Positions 25,223 through 35,703 of a DNA stretch of 35,703 nucleotides are shown piece by piece (the stretch's first letter is position 1; every line of letters begins with the position of its first letter). Position numbers and translations under genes: made by a program. Source of the DNA: Bacteriovorax stolpii (GTDB lineage Bacteria; Bdellovibrionota; UBA2428); the NCBI GenBank assembly GCA_945881775.1, contig CAMCVE010000019.1:1-35703 (forward strand), written 5' to 3'. The notes beneath the pieces were generated by a model. It had not been told where the DNA came from and made no database searches. It saw only the letters and a program-made list of their open reading frames with translations.

Positions 25223-25921
25223 ATGAGCAAAAGACATGAAAAAAATCTGGCTCTCTTTAACGCCGAAAAGAAGTATCTGGCTGAAGAAGCTTTCGGGATT
25301 CTTGAAAAGTTCGCCGGTACCAAATTCGACGAAACAATCAACGTGGCCTTCCGTCTCGGAGTCGACGTGAAACAAGCCGACCAACAGGTCCGTGGCGCTA
25401 CCACGCTCCCGAATGGTCTCGGCAAAAAAGTTCGCGTCGTTGTTTTCGCAAAAGGTCCCAAGGTTCAAGAAGCTCAGGACGCTGGTGCTGACTTCGTGGG
25501 CGCTGACGACCTCGTGCAGAAAATCACCGAAGGCTGGCTCGACTTTGACAAGGTCATCGCGACCCCGGATATGATGGCTACGATCTCCAAAGTGAGTCGT
25601 ATCCTCGGTCCCCGCGGTCTGATGCCCAACCCGAAGCTCGGAACGGTGACTCTCGACGTCGCAAAGGCCATCAACGAAGAACGCAAAGGTAAGATTGAGT
25701 TCCGCGCTGAGAAGGCCGGTATTGTTCATGCCCCCATCGGTAAGAAGTCTTTCGGAGCCAAAAAGCTCAAAGAAAACTTCGAATCGCTGGTGGAGATGAT
25801 CCTTAGACTCAAGCCCGCTGCAGCCAAAGGCACCTACCTCAAGTCGGTGACTCTCTCTGGCAGCATGAGCCCTGGCATTCGTCTTGATGTTTCTCAATTC
25901 ACGTCGACGGTTAAAGAGTGA
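25223..25921 (+). CDS. rplA: 50S ribosomal protein L1
   Basis: L1 builds the mobile stalk near the ribosomal E site and in many bacteria represses its own operon. The 232-residue protein has FDETINVAFRLGVDVKQADQQVRG, VGADDLVQKITEGWLDFD, the signature SRILGPRGLMPNPKLGTVT and the C-terminal SVTLSGSMSPGIRLDVS. Length is normal. GGAG precedes the ATG. Confidence 0.99.
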   Translation: MSKRHEKNLALFNAEKKYLAEEAFGILEKFAGTKFDETINVAFRLGVDVKQADQQVRGATTLPNGLGKKVRVVVFAKGPKVQEAQDAGADFVGADDLVQKITEGWLDFDKVIATPDMMATISKVSRILGPRGLMPNPKLGTVTLDVAKAINEERKGKIEFRAEKAGIVHAPIGKKSFGAKKLKENFESLVEMILRLKPAAAKGTYLKSVTLSGSMSPGIRLDVSQFTSTVKE

Positions 25922-25929
25922 GGTGACAG

Positions 25930-26451
25930 ATGAATCGCGAAGAAAAAGCTCAGAATATTGAAGTCCTCAAAGGTAACTTCGCCAAGGCGAACGCCGCTTT
26001 TGTAACGCACTACCGCGGTATGACCGTTGAGCGCCTCTATGAACTCCGCAAGAAAGTCCGCGCTGGTCAGGGTGAAGTTTGTGTCATCAAGAACCGTCTC
26101 GCACGGATCGCTGCCAAAGGTACTTTCCTCGAGGGAATCGCTGATGATTTCAAGGGTCCAGTAGCCCTCATTCTTTCGTATAAAGACCCCGTAGGCGTCG
26201 CAAAAGCGATCGTCGAGTCTTTGACCGATGACAGCCCACTTGCCGTGAAAACGGCTTCCTTGGAAGGCAAGAAAATCAACTCAGCCGAAATTACGGCTCT
26301 GTCGAAGTTGCCCGACAAGCAAACCTTGCTCGCAATGCTTTGCAGCGCGCTCCAAGGTCCGTCCCGTAACTTCGTTAACGTCCTTGCGGCAATGCCTCGC
26401 GGACTGGTTAACGTCATGGTCGCTGTCAAAGATCAAAAAGGTAACGCTTAA
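25930..26451 (+). CDS. rplJ: 50S ribosomal protein L10
   Basis: L10 anchors L7/L12 dimers to the stalk base. The 173-residue product shows MNREEKAQNIEVLKGNF-like start, AFVTHYRGMTVERLYELRKKVR, VIKNRLARIAAKGT and a C-terminal helix region for L7/L12 binding. Only 8 nt separate it from rplA, so the long L10 leader known from several bacteria is absent here. Confidence 0.98.
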   Translation: MNREEKAQNIEVLKGNFAKANAAFVTHYRGMTVERLYELRKKVRAGQGEVCVIKNRLARIAAKGTFLEGIADDFKGPVALILSYKDPVGVAKAIVESLTDDSPLAVKTASLEGKKINSAEITALSKLPDKQTLLAMLCSALQGPSRNFVNVLAAMPRGLVNVMVAVKDQKGNA

Positions 26452-26507
26452 CTTCAACTTTTAAAGAACACTAAGAAATTAGTAACGATAACCAGGAGGA
26501 ATACCAA

Positions 26508-26882
26508 ATGTCCGTAACTCAAGACCAACTCATCGACTCTATCGCCAACATGTCCGTTCTCGAGCTTTCCGAGCTCATCAAAAAGATCGAGACCAAGTTC
26601 GGCGTGACTGCCGCTGCTCCCGTCGCCATGATGGCTGCTGGCGCTGCTCCCGCTGCTGCTGCTGAAGAGAAGACCGAATTCAACGTCGTTCTCGTCGACG
26701 GTGGCGCAAATAAGATCAACGTCATCAAAGAAGTCCGTACCCTTACCGGTCTGGGCCTCAAAGAAGCGAAAGATCTCGTTGAAGGCGCTCCTAAGGTTGT
26801 TAAAGAAGCCGTCTCCAAAGATGAGGCTGCTAAAGTTAAAGCAACTCTCGAAGCTGCCGGCGCCAAGGTCGAGATCAAGTAA
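26508..26882 (+). CDS. rplL: 50S ribosomal protein L7/L12
   Basis: L7/L12 recruits translational GTPases. The 124-residue acidic protein has the N-terminal dimerisation domain ([20 protein letters not shown]), an Ala-rich hinge around 38-52 and the conserved C-terminal domain [20 protein letters not shown]...[21 protein letters not shown] strong AGGAGGA precedes the ATG. Confidence 0.99.
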   Translation: MSVTQDQLIDSIANMSVLELSELIKKIETKFGVTAAAPVAMMAAGAAPAAAAEEKTEFNVVLVDGGANKINVIKEVRTLTGLGLKEAKDLVEGAPKVVKEAVSKDEAAKVKATLEAAGAKVEIK

Positions 26883-26890
26883 TCTTGAAG

Positions 26891-26908
26891 CTGCTTAAGC
26901 AGTTTTAG
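26891..26908 (+). terminator. Weak hairpin with T run after rplL
   Basis: The perfect palindrome CTGCTTAAGCAG (26891-26902) is followed by TTTTAG. As RNA only a short stem forms, so it would reduce rather than stop transcription. Confidence 0.35.
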
Positions 26909-26916
26909 TTCCCTAA

Positions 26917-26955
26917 CTCCCCTGGAATCCCGTCTCAGATGGGCTTCCGGGGGAG
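26917..26955 (+). promoter_or_regulatory. Candidate attenuator or processing hairpin between rplL and rpoB
   Basis: Bases 26917-26931 pair with 26941-26955 in a 15-bp stem with one U-G pair and one mismatch, loop GTCTCAGAT. Only ATTTGCCGTTTT follows. In E. coli the same junction has an attenuator and an RNase III site that lower polymerase expression relative to L7/L12; a similar role is inferred. Confidence 0.6.
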
Positions 26956-27028
26956 ATTTGCCGTTTTGGGTTCTCCTCTCAAGTGGGGAGGGGGCCTCGA
27001 TTAAGCGCCCTAGTAGCTGCGCTAAACA

Positions 27029-27056
27029 TTAAAGGAAAGCTTTAGGGTTCCTTTAA
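27029..27056 (+). promoter_or_regulatory. Hairpin in the rpoB leader
   Basis: TTAAAGGAA (27029-27037) pairs perfectly with TTCCTTTAA (27048-27056), loop of 10. It lies about 40 nt before the rpoB start and could affect its mRNA stability or translation. Confidence 0.45.
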
Positions 27057-27094
27057 GACATGGGTCCACAGCAAAACTATTTTGAGGAAACTCG

Positions 27095-31207
<4,113 letters not shown>

Positions 31208-31231
31208 GGCAGAGAACACGGAGATTCATAG

Positions 31232-34200
31232 ATGAAAGATCTTTTGAACTTTTTCGACAAACCCATCGATCCGCTTCGCTTCAACGCGATTCGTATCGCC
31301 CTCGCTTCGCCCGAGATGATCCGTAACTGGTCTCACGGCGAAGTCAAAAAGCCAGAGACCATCAACTATCGGACTTTCAAGCCCGAGAAAGACGGACTCT
31401 TTTGCGCGAAGATCTTCGGACCTATCAAGGATTACGAATGTCTTTGCGGCAAATACAAGCGCATGAAGTATCGCGGAGTGATCTGCGAAAAGTGCGGTGT
31501 TGAAGTCACTCAAAGTAAGGTTCGTCGCGAGCGTCTCGGTCATATCGAGCTCGCGTCGCCCGTAGCTCACGTGTGGTTCCTGCGCTCGCTTCCCTCGCGG
31601 ATCGCAACCACACTCGACATGAGCCTCAAAGAGCTCGAGTCGGTCTTGTACTGCGAAGCTTATGCGGTCACGGATCCCGGAGATTCCGATTTCGCACTTG
31701 GTGAGATCGTCGTCGAAGACCGTTACCAAGAAGCTCTGGGCAAAGGCCACAATTTTGAAGCAGGCATGGGTGGCGAAGCGATTCGCAGCCTCCTCAAGCG
31801 CATCGACATCATCAAGACTGCAGACGAAATCCGTCAGGGTCTCGAGGACACCAACTCTGAGACTGTTCGCAAGAAGTACACTCGCCGTCTCAAGGTTATC
31901 GAGGCCTTCCGCGAGTCTGGAAACCTGCCAGAGCACATGATGCTCGAGGTGATTCCCGTTCTTCCTCCGGACCTTCGTCCTCTCGTTCCCCTGGATGGTG
32001 GACGCTTCGCAACTTCGGACCTCAACGATCTCTACCGCCGGGTCATCAACCGTAACAACCGTCTCCGCCGTCTGATGGAACTGAACGCCCCCGACATCAT
32101 CATCCGCAACGAAAAGCGCATGCTGCAAGAGTCGGTTGACGCGCTCTTCGACAACGGCCGTCGTGGCAAGACCTTCACCGGTCCCAACAAACGTCCTCTG
32201 CGTTCGCTGTCCGATACCCTCAAAGGAAAGTCAGGCCGTTTCCGTCAGAACTTGCTCGGTAAACGTGTCGACTACTCAGGTCGTTCGGTTATCGTTGTTG
32301 GTCCTGAACTCCGCCTTCACCAGTGCGGACTACCGAAGAAGATGGCACTCGAGCTCTTCAAACCCTTCATCTACAACAAGCTCGAAGAAAAGGGATTCGT
32401 TACGACCATCAAGTCTGCCAAAAAGATGGTCGAAAAAGAAAAAGAAGAAGTTTGGGACATCCTCGAAGAAGTCGTTCGTGAGCATCCCGTTCTCCTTAAC
32501 CGCGCTCCGACACTTCACCGTCTCGGTATCCAAGCGTTTGAACCCGTCCTCGTAGAAGGTAAGGCGATTCAGCTTCACCCACTCGTCTGTACGGCTTTCA
32601 ACGCCGACTTCGACGGTGACCAAATGGCCGTTCACGTGCCCCTCTCTCTCGAGGCTCAGATCGAAGCACGCGTTCTGATCATGTCCACCAACAACATTCT
32701 GAAGCCTGCTGACGGAAAGCCGATCATCATGCCTTCTCAGGATATCGTTCTTGGTATCTACTATCTCACGCGCATGCGTCCTGGATCCAAAGGCGAAGGC
32801 CGCTTCTTCAAAGACCGCGCCGAAATCGCCATGGCCTACGACCTCCAAGAAGTCGACATCCAAGCTAAGGTTTACTGCCGCTACAACGGCAAGCGCGAAG
32901 AGACGACCGTCGGTCGTATTCTCTTCTCTGAGATCGTGCCCAAGGAGATCCCTTTTGAGGCGTTCAACAAAACGCTCGCGAAGAAGGATTTGGCCGAACT
33001 TTTGGACATGTGCTACCGGATCCTCGGACCTAAGCGCACTGTCCTCATGGCCGACGCACTTCGCTCGCTCGGATACAAGTTCGGCACCAAGGCCGCTGTC
33101 TCCATCGCGATGAAGGACATGGTCATTCCCGCGACGAAGCAGAAGTTCATCGACAACGCATACGTCGAAGTCCAAGCGATCGAGAACCAGTACACCGAAG
33201 GTCTCATCACAGACGGTGAACGTTACAACAAGGTCATCGACATCTGGGCACAAGTCACAGAAGCGATCACTGCAGAAATGATGAAGGGTCTCGGCAAAGA
33301 GACCATCACCCTCTCTGACGGTAAGACCATTGAATCGCAATCCTTCAACCCAATCTACGTCATGGCAGACTCCGGAGCCCGGGGTTCGGCAGCGCAGATC
33401 AAGCAGCTCGCGGCAATGCGCGGTTTGATGGCTAAGCCCTCGGGCGAGATCATCGAGACGCCCATCATTGCGAACTTCCGCGAGGGACTCACAGTTCTCC
33501 AGTACTTCATTTCGACTCACGGTGCTCGTAAGGGTCTCGCGGACACGGCGCTCAAAACCGCCAACTCCGGATACCTCACACGTCGTCTTGTCGACGTCGC
33601 TCAAGACGCAGTTGTCACCGAGACAGATTGCGGAACAGTAGACGGCATCGAGACAGCCCCACTCGTCGAAGGTGGCGAAATCATCGAAGGCATCGGCGAA
33701 CGTATTCTCGGCCGCGTTGCTCTCGAAGAAGTTATCCATCCCACGAGCGGTAAGGTTCTTGTTCCTGTGAATGTCATGATCGACGAAAAACTCGTCCTCA
33801 CGATCACTGAAGCGGGTATTGAAACTGTGAAGATCCGCTCGGTTCTTACCTGTAAAGCCAAGCGCGGTATCTGCTCACTCTGCTACGGCCGCGACCTCGC
33901 GCGTGGTCACCTCGTCAACATCGGCGAAGCTGTCGGCGTTATCGCTGCTCAGTCGATTGGTGAGCCTGGAACTCAGCTCACGATGCGTACGTTCCACATC
34001 GGTGGTGCGGCGACTCGTCGTGCAGAACAGAGCTCGATCGAAGTCCGTAGCGACGGTAAGGTGAAGTTCCTTCGTATCCAAACGGTCAAGAACCGCGAAG
34101 GCACTCTTACTTCCATGAACCGGAACGGTGAAATCGTCATCGTCGACGATACAGGTCGCGAGCGCGAGAAGTACAGCGTGCTTTACGGTATGAAGCTCCG

Positions 34201-35344
34201 TGTTCAAGACGGTCAGATGATCAAGAAAGGCGAATCCCTCGGTTCCTGGGACCCGTATTCGATTCCAATCTTGACCGAAAAAGGCGGAAAAGTTCACGCC
34301 GAAGACCTCAAAGAGGGCGTGACCTCTACAGAACAGCATGACGAAGTCACGGGGCTTACTCGTAAGACGGTCATCGATTACCGCTCTTCGACCCTCAAGC
34401 CCCGTTTGACGATCACCGAAGGTGGCACCGTGGTTTCAAGTTACCAGCTCCCCGTGGGCGCGGTGCTTGGTGTTCTGGACGGCGATGAAGTTCATCCTGG
34501 AGATGTTCTCGCCAAGGTTCCTCGTGAGTCTTCCAAGACCAAGGACATCACCGGTGGTCTTCCACGTGTCGCCGAACTCTTCGAAGCGCGTAAGCCCAAA
34601 GAGTGCGCAATCATTGCAGAAGTCGATGGTACGATCAGCTACGGCAAGGATACCAAAGGCAAGCGTAAGGTTCTCGTCACTCCTGAGAGTGGCGAACCTC
34701 GCGAGTACCTCATCCCCCGCGGCAAGCACATCATCGTTCAAGAAGGAGACTTCATCCGTCTCGGTGAGCGCATCATCGATGGAGCTGCCAACCCGCATGA
34801 CATTCTTGCCGTTCTCGGCGAGAAGGCTCTCGCGAAGTACCTGGTCGACGAAGTGCAAGAGGTTTACCGTCTGCAAGGCGTTAAGATCAACGACAAGCAC
34901 ATCGAAACGATTGTTCGTCAGATGCTCCGTCGCGTTCGTGTTGCTCAGTCGGGTGACACAGCTCTTCTCGAAGGTGAATCCGTCGAGAAGCAAACGTTGA
35001 TGGAAATCAACGCCAAGGTCGAATCCATGGGTGGCAAGCCCGCGGTCCAGGAGCCTCTGCTCCTCGGTATCACGCGCGCCTCGCTGTCTACAGATTCGTG
35101 GGTCTCGGCGGCCTCCTTCCAGGAGACCACCAAGGTTCTCACCGAAGCAGCGATTCACGGCAAGCGCGACGATCTCCGCGGCCTCAAAGAGAACGTTTCC
35201 ATGGGCCGCCTGATCCCTGCCGGAACAGGTATCCCGCACTACCGTTCGATTGTTCCCGATATGGATATCGAAGAAGAAGCACTCCCCGTGGGCCGCGTCT
35301 TCCAAGCTCCCCGTATCGAAGACACTGACGATATGATGATCTGA
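31232..35344 (+). CDS. rpoC: DNA-directed RNA polymerase subunit beta prime
   Basis: The 1370-residue beta prime subunit is complete and somewhat shorter than in E. coli. The N-terminal zinc site is Cys70, Cys72, Cys85 and Cys88; the catalytic magnesium-binding motif [10 protein letters not shown] has Asp459, Asp461 and Asp463; the second zinc site is Cys800, Cys874, Cys881 and Cys884. Spacing equals that of E. coli. The trigger-loop area and the C-terminal [18 protein letters not shown] and [20 protein letters not shown] are intact. CGGAG precedes the ATG. Confidence 0.99.
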   Translation: MKDLLNFFDKPIDPLRFNAIRIALASPEMIRNWSHGEVKKPETINYRTFKPEKDGLFCAKIFGPIKDYECLCGKYKRMKYRGVICEKCGVEVTQSKVRRERLGHIELASPVAHVWFLRSLPSRIATTLDMSLKELESVLYCEAYAVTDPGDSDFALGEIVVEDRYQEALGKGHNFEAGMGGEAIRSLLKRIDIIKTADEIRQGLEDTNSETVRKKYTRRLKVIEAFRESGNLPEHMMLEVIPVLPPDLRPLVPLDGGRFATSDLNDLYRRVINRNNRLRRLMELNAPDIIIRNEKRMLQESVDALFDNGRRGKTFTGPNKRPLRSLSDTLKGKSGRFRQNLLGKRVDYSGRSVIVVGPELRLHQCGLPKKMALELFKPFIYNKLEEKGFVTTIKSAKKMVEKEKEEVWDILEEVVREHPVLLNRAPTLHRLGIQAFEPVLVEGKAIQLHPLVCTAFNADFDGDQMAVHVPLSLEAQIEARVLIMSTNNILKPADGKPIIMPSQDIVLGIYYLTRMRPGSKGEGRFFKDRAEIAMAYDLQEVDIQAKVYCRYNGKREETTVGRILFSEIVPKEIPFEAFNKTLAKKDLAELLDMCYRILGPKRTVLMADALRSLGYKFGTKAAVSIAMKDMVIPATKQKFIDNAYVEVQAIENQYTEGLITDGERYNKVIDIWAQVTEAITAEMMKGLGKETITLSDGKTIESQSFNPIYVMADSGARGSAAQIKQLAAMRGLMAKPSGEIIETPIIANFREGLTVLQYFISTHGARKGLADTALKTANSGYLTRRLVDVAQDAVVTETDCGTVDGIETAPLVEGGEIIEGIGERILGRVALEEVIHPTSGKVLVPVNVMIDEKLVLTITEAGIETVKIRSVLTCKAKRGICSLCYGRDLARGHLVNIGEAVGVIAAQSIGEPGTQLTMRTFHIGGAATRRAEQSSIEVRSDGKVKFLRIQTVKNREGTLTSMNRNGEIVIVDDTGREREKYSVLYGMKLRVQDGQMIKKGESLGSWDPYSIPILTEKGGKVHAEDLKEGVTSTEQHDEVTGLTRKTVIDYRSSTLKPRLTITEGGTVVSSYQLPVGAVLGVLDGDEVHPGDVLAKVPRESSKTKDITGGLPRVAELFEARKPKECAIIAEVDGTISYGKDTKGKRKVLVTPESGEPREYLIPRGKHIIVQEGDFIRLGERIIDGAANPHDILAVLGEKALAKYLVDEVQEVYRLQGVKINDKHIETIVRQMLRRVRVAQSGDTALLEGESVEKQTLMEINAKVESMGGKPAVQEPLLLGITRASLSTDSWVSAASFQETTKVLTEAAIHGKRDDLRGLKENVSMGRLIPAGTGIPHYRSIVPDMDIEEEALPVGRVFQAPRIEDTDDMMI

Positions 35345-35359
35345 GTAAGAAAAAAAATA

Positions 35360-35411
35360 GGGTCCTAGCCGCGGGGAAATTCCCCATTGTCATTGACAGC
35401 GACTAGGACCC
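35360..35411 (+). promoter_or_regulatory. Multi-hairpin element between rpoC and rpsL
   Basis: GGGTCCTAG (35360-35368) pairs with CTAGGACCC (35403-35411). Inside lie two smaller hairpins, GGGGAAATTCCCC (35373-35385) and TGTCATTGACA (35388-35398), giving a three-way junction-like fold. No T run follows. It may be a processing site, a partial terminator or a ribosomal-protein target. Confidence 0.55.
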
Positions 35412-35459
35412 CAAGTTAATAAACCGAGGTCCTTGTACTAGTTCTATTTTAGGAGAGAT

Positions 35460-35703
35460 ATGCCAACGATCAATCAGCTGGTCCGTAGTGGACGTAAGAA
35501 GTTGAAAACTAAGTCCAAATCCCCTGCGCTGCAGAACTGCCCTCAGCGTCGTGGAGTTTGTACTCGCGTCTTCACTGCAACCCCCAAAAAGCCGAACTCG
35601 GCGCTTCGCAAAGTTTGTCGCGTGAAGCTCACCAACCACATGGAAGTGAACTCCTACATTCCAGGTGTCGGGCACAACCTTCAAGAGCACTCTGTGGTTC
35701 TGA
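35460..35703 (+). CDS. rpsL: 30S ribosomal protein S12 (partial, runs off the window)
   Basis: 81 codons of S12 are present, starting at ATG 35460 with AGGAGA just upstream. The sequence [27 protein letters not shown] and [14 protein letters not shown] is diagnostic. The decoding-centre Lys43/Lys44 pair is unchanged, i.e. no streptomycin-resistance substitution is seen in this part. The C-terminal third lies beyond the window. rpsL follows rpoC directly, as in many bacteria where the str operon is fused to the polymerase genes. Confidence 0.98.
   Translation, partial: MPTINQLVRSGRKKLKTKSKSPALQNCPQRRGVCTRVFTATPKKPNSALRKVCRVKLTNHMEVNSYIPGVGHNLQEHSVVL

Noticed and set aside
24773..25897. 374-codon minus-strand frame opposite rplK and rplA
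   Set aside because: Shadow of two certain ribosomal protein genes; its His-rich composition is typical of an antisense reading.

Overview
The window looks like part of the chromosome of a Gram-negative bacterium, possibly a Bdellovibrionota/Oligoflexia-type or other former deltaproteobacterial lineage. The grounds are an RND pump with a TolC-like outer-membrane partner, many Sec-exported proteins, a complete set of mevalonate kinases with class II HMG-CoA reductase and type 2 IPP isomerase, and E. coli-like catalytic and zinc-site spacing in RpoC. This lineage call is an inference from gene content only. No transposase, integrase, phage gene or CRISPR array was recognised.

Positions 1-13966 are an accessory stretch rich in exported proteins: an unrecognised secreted protein, two candidate NlpC/CHAP-like cysteine hydrolases (1226-1786 and 12487-13551), a 742-residue coiled-coil protein with a polyglycine loop, a subtilase joined to an HExxH domain, a DUF72 protein with a small secreted neighbour, and a TolC/RND pump pair without a visible adaptor gene. 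tRNA-Gly(UCC) and tRNA-Thr(GGU) lie among them. A second secreted subtilase follows at 13967-15151.

Positions 21773-15172 on the minus strand hold a compact mevalonate operon: GbsR/MarR-type regulator, fni, mvaA, phosphomevalonate kinase, mvaD, a small membrane protein with a degenerate CPBP-like motif, and mevalonate kinase. Several junctions overlap. Together they convert HMG-CoA to IPP and DMAPP; HMG-CoA synthase is not in the window. A perfect 14-bp palindrome lies at the regulator start and is a candidate operator.

Positions 22171-35703 on the plus strand are the classical translation/transcription block: tuf, tRNA-Trp, secE, nusG, rplK, rplA, rplJ, rplL, rpoB, rpoC and the start of rpsL. 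Strong intrinsic terminators follow tuf and nusG; structured RNAs lie before tRNA-Trp, between rplL and rpoB, and between rpoC and rpsL.

The most interesting large-scale signal is that tRNA-Gly(UCC), tRNA-Thr(GGU), tuf, tRNA-Trp and secE occur in the same order and on the same strand as in the compact tRNA-tuf-secE cluster of many bacteria, but spread over about 19 kb, with the protease, efflux and mevalonate genes lying in the gaps. The window therefore seems to record the opening of a normally tight cluster by accessory genes.
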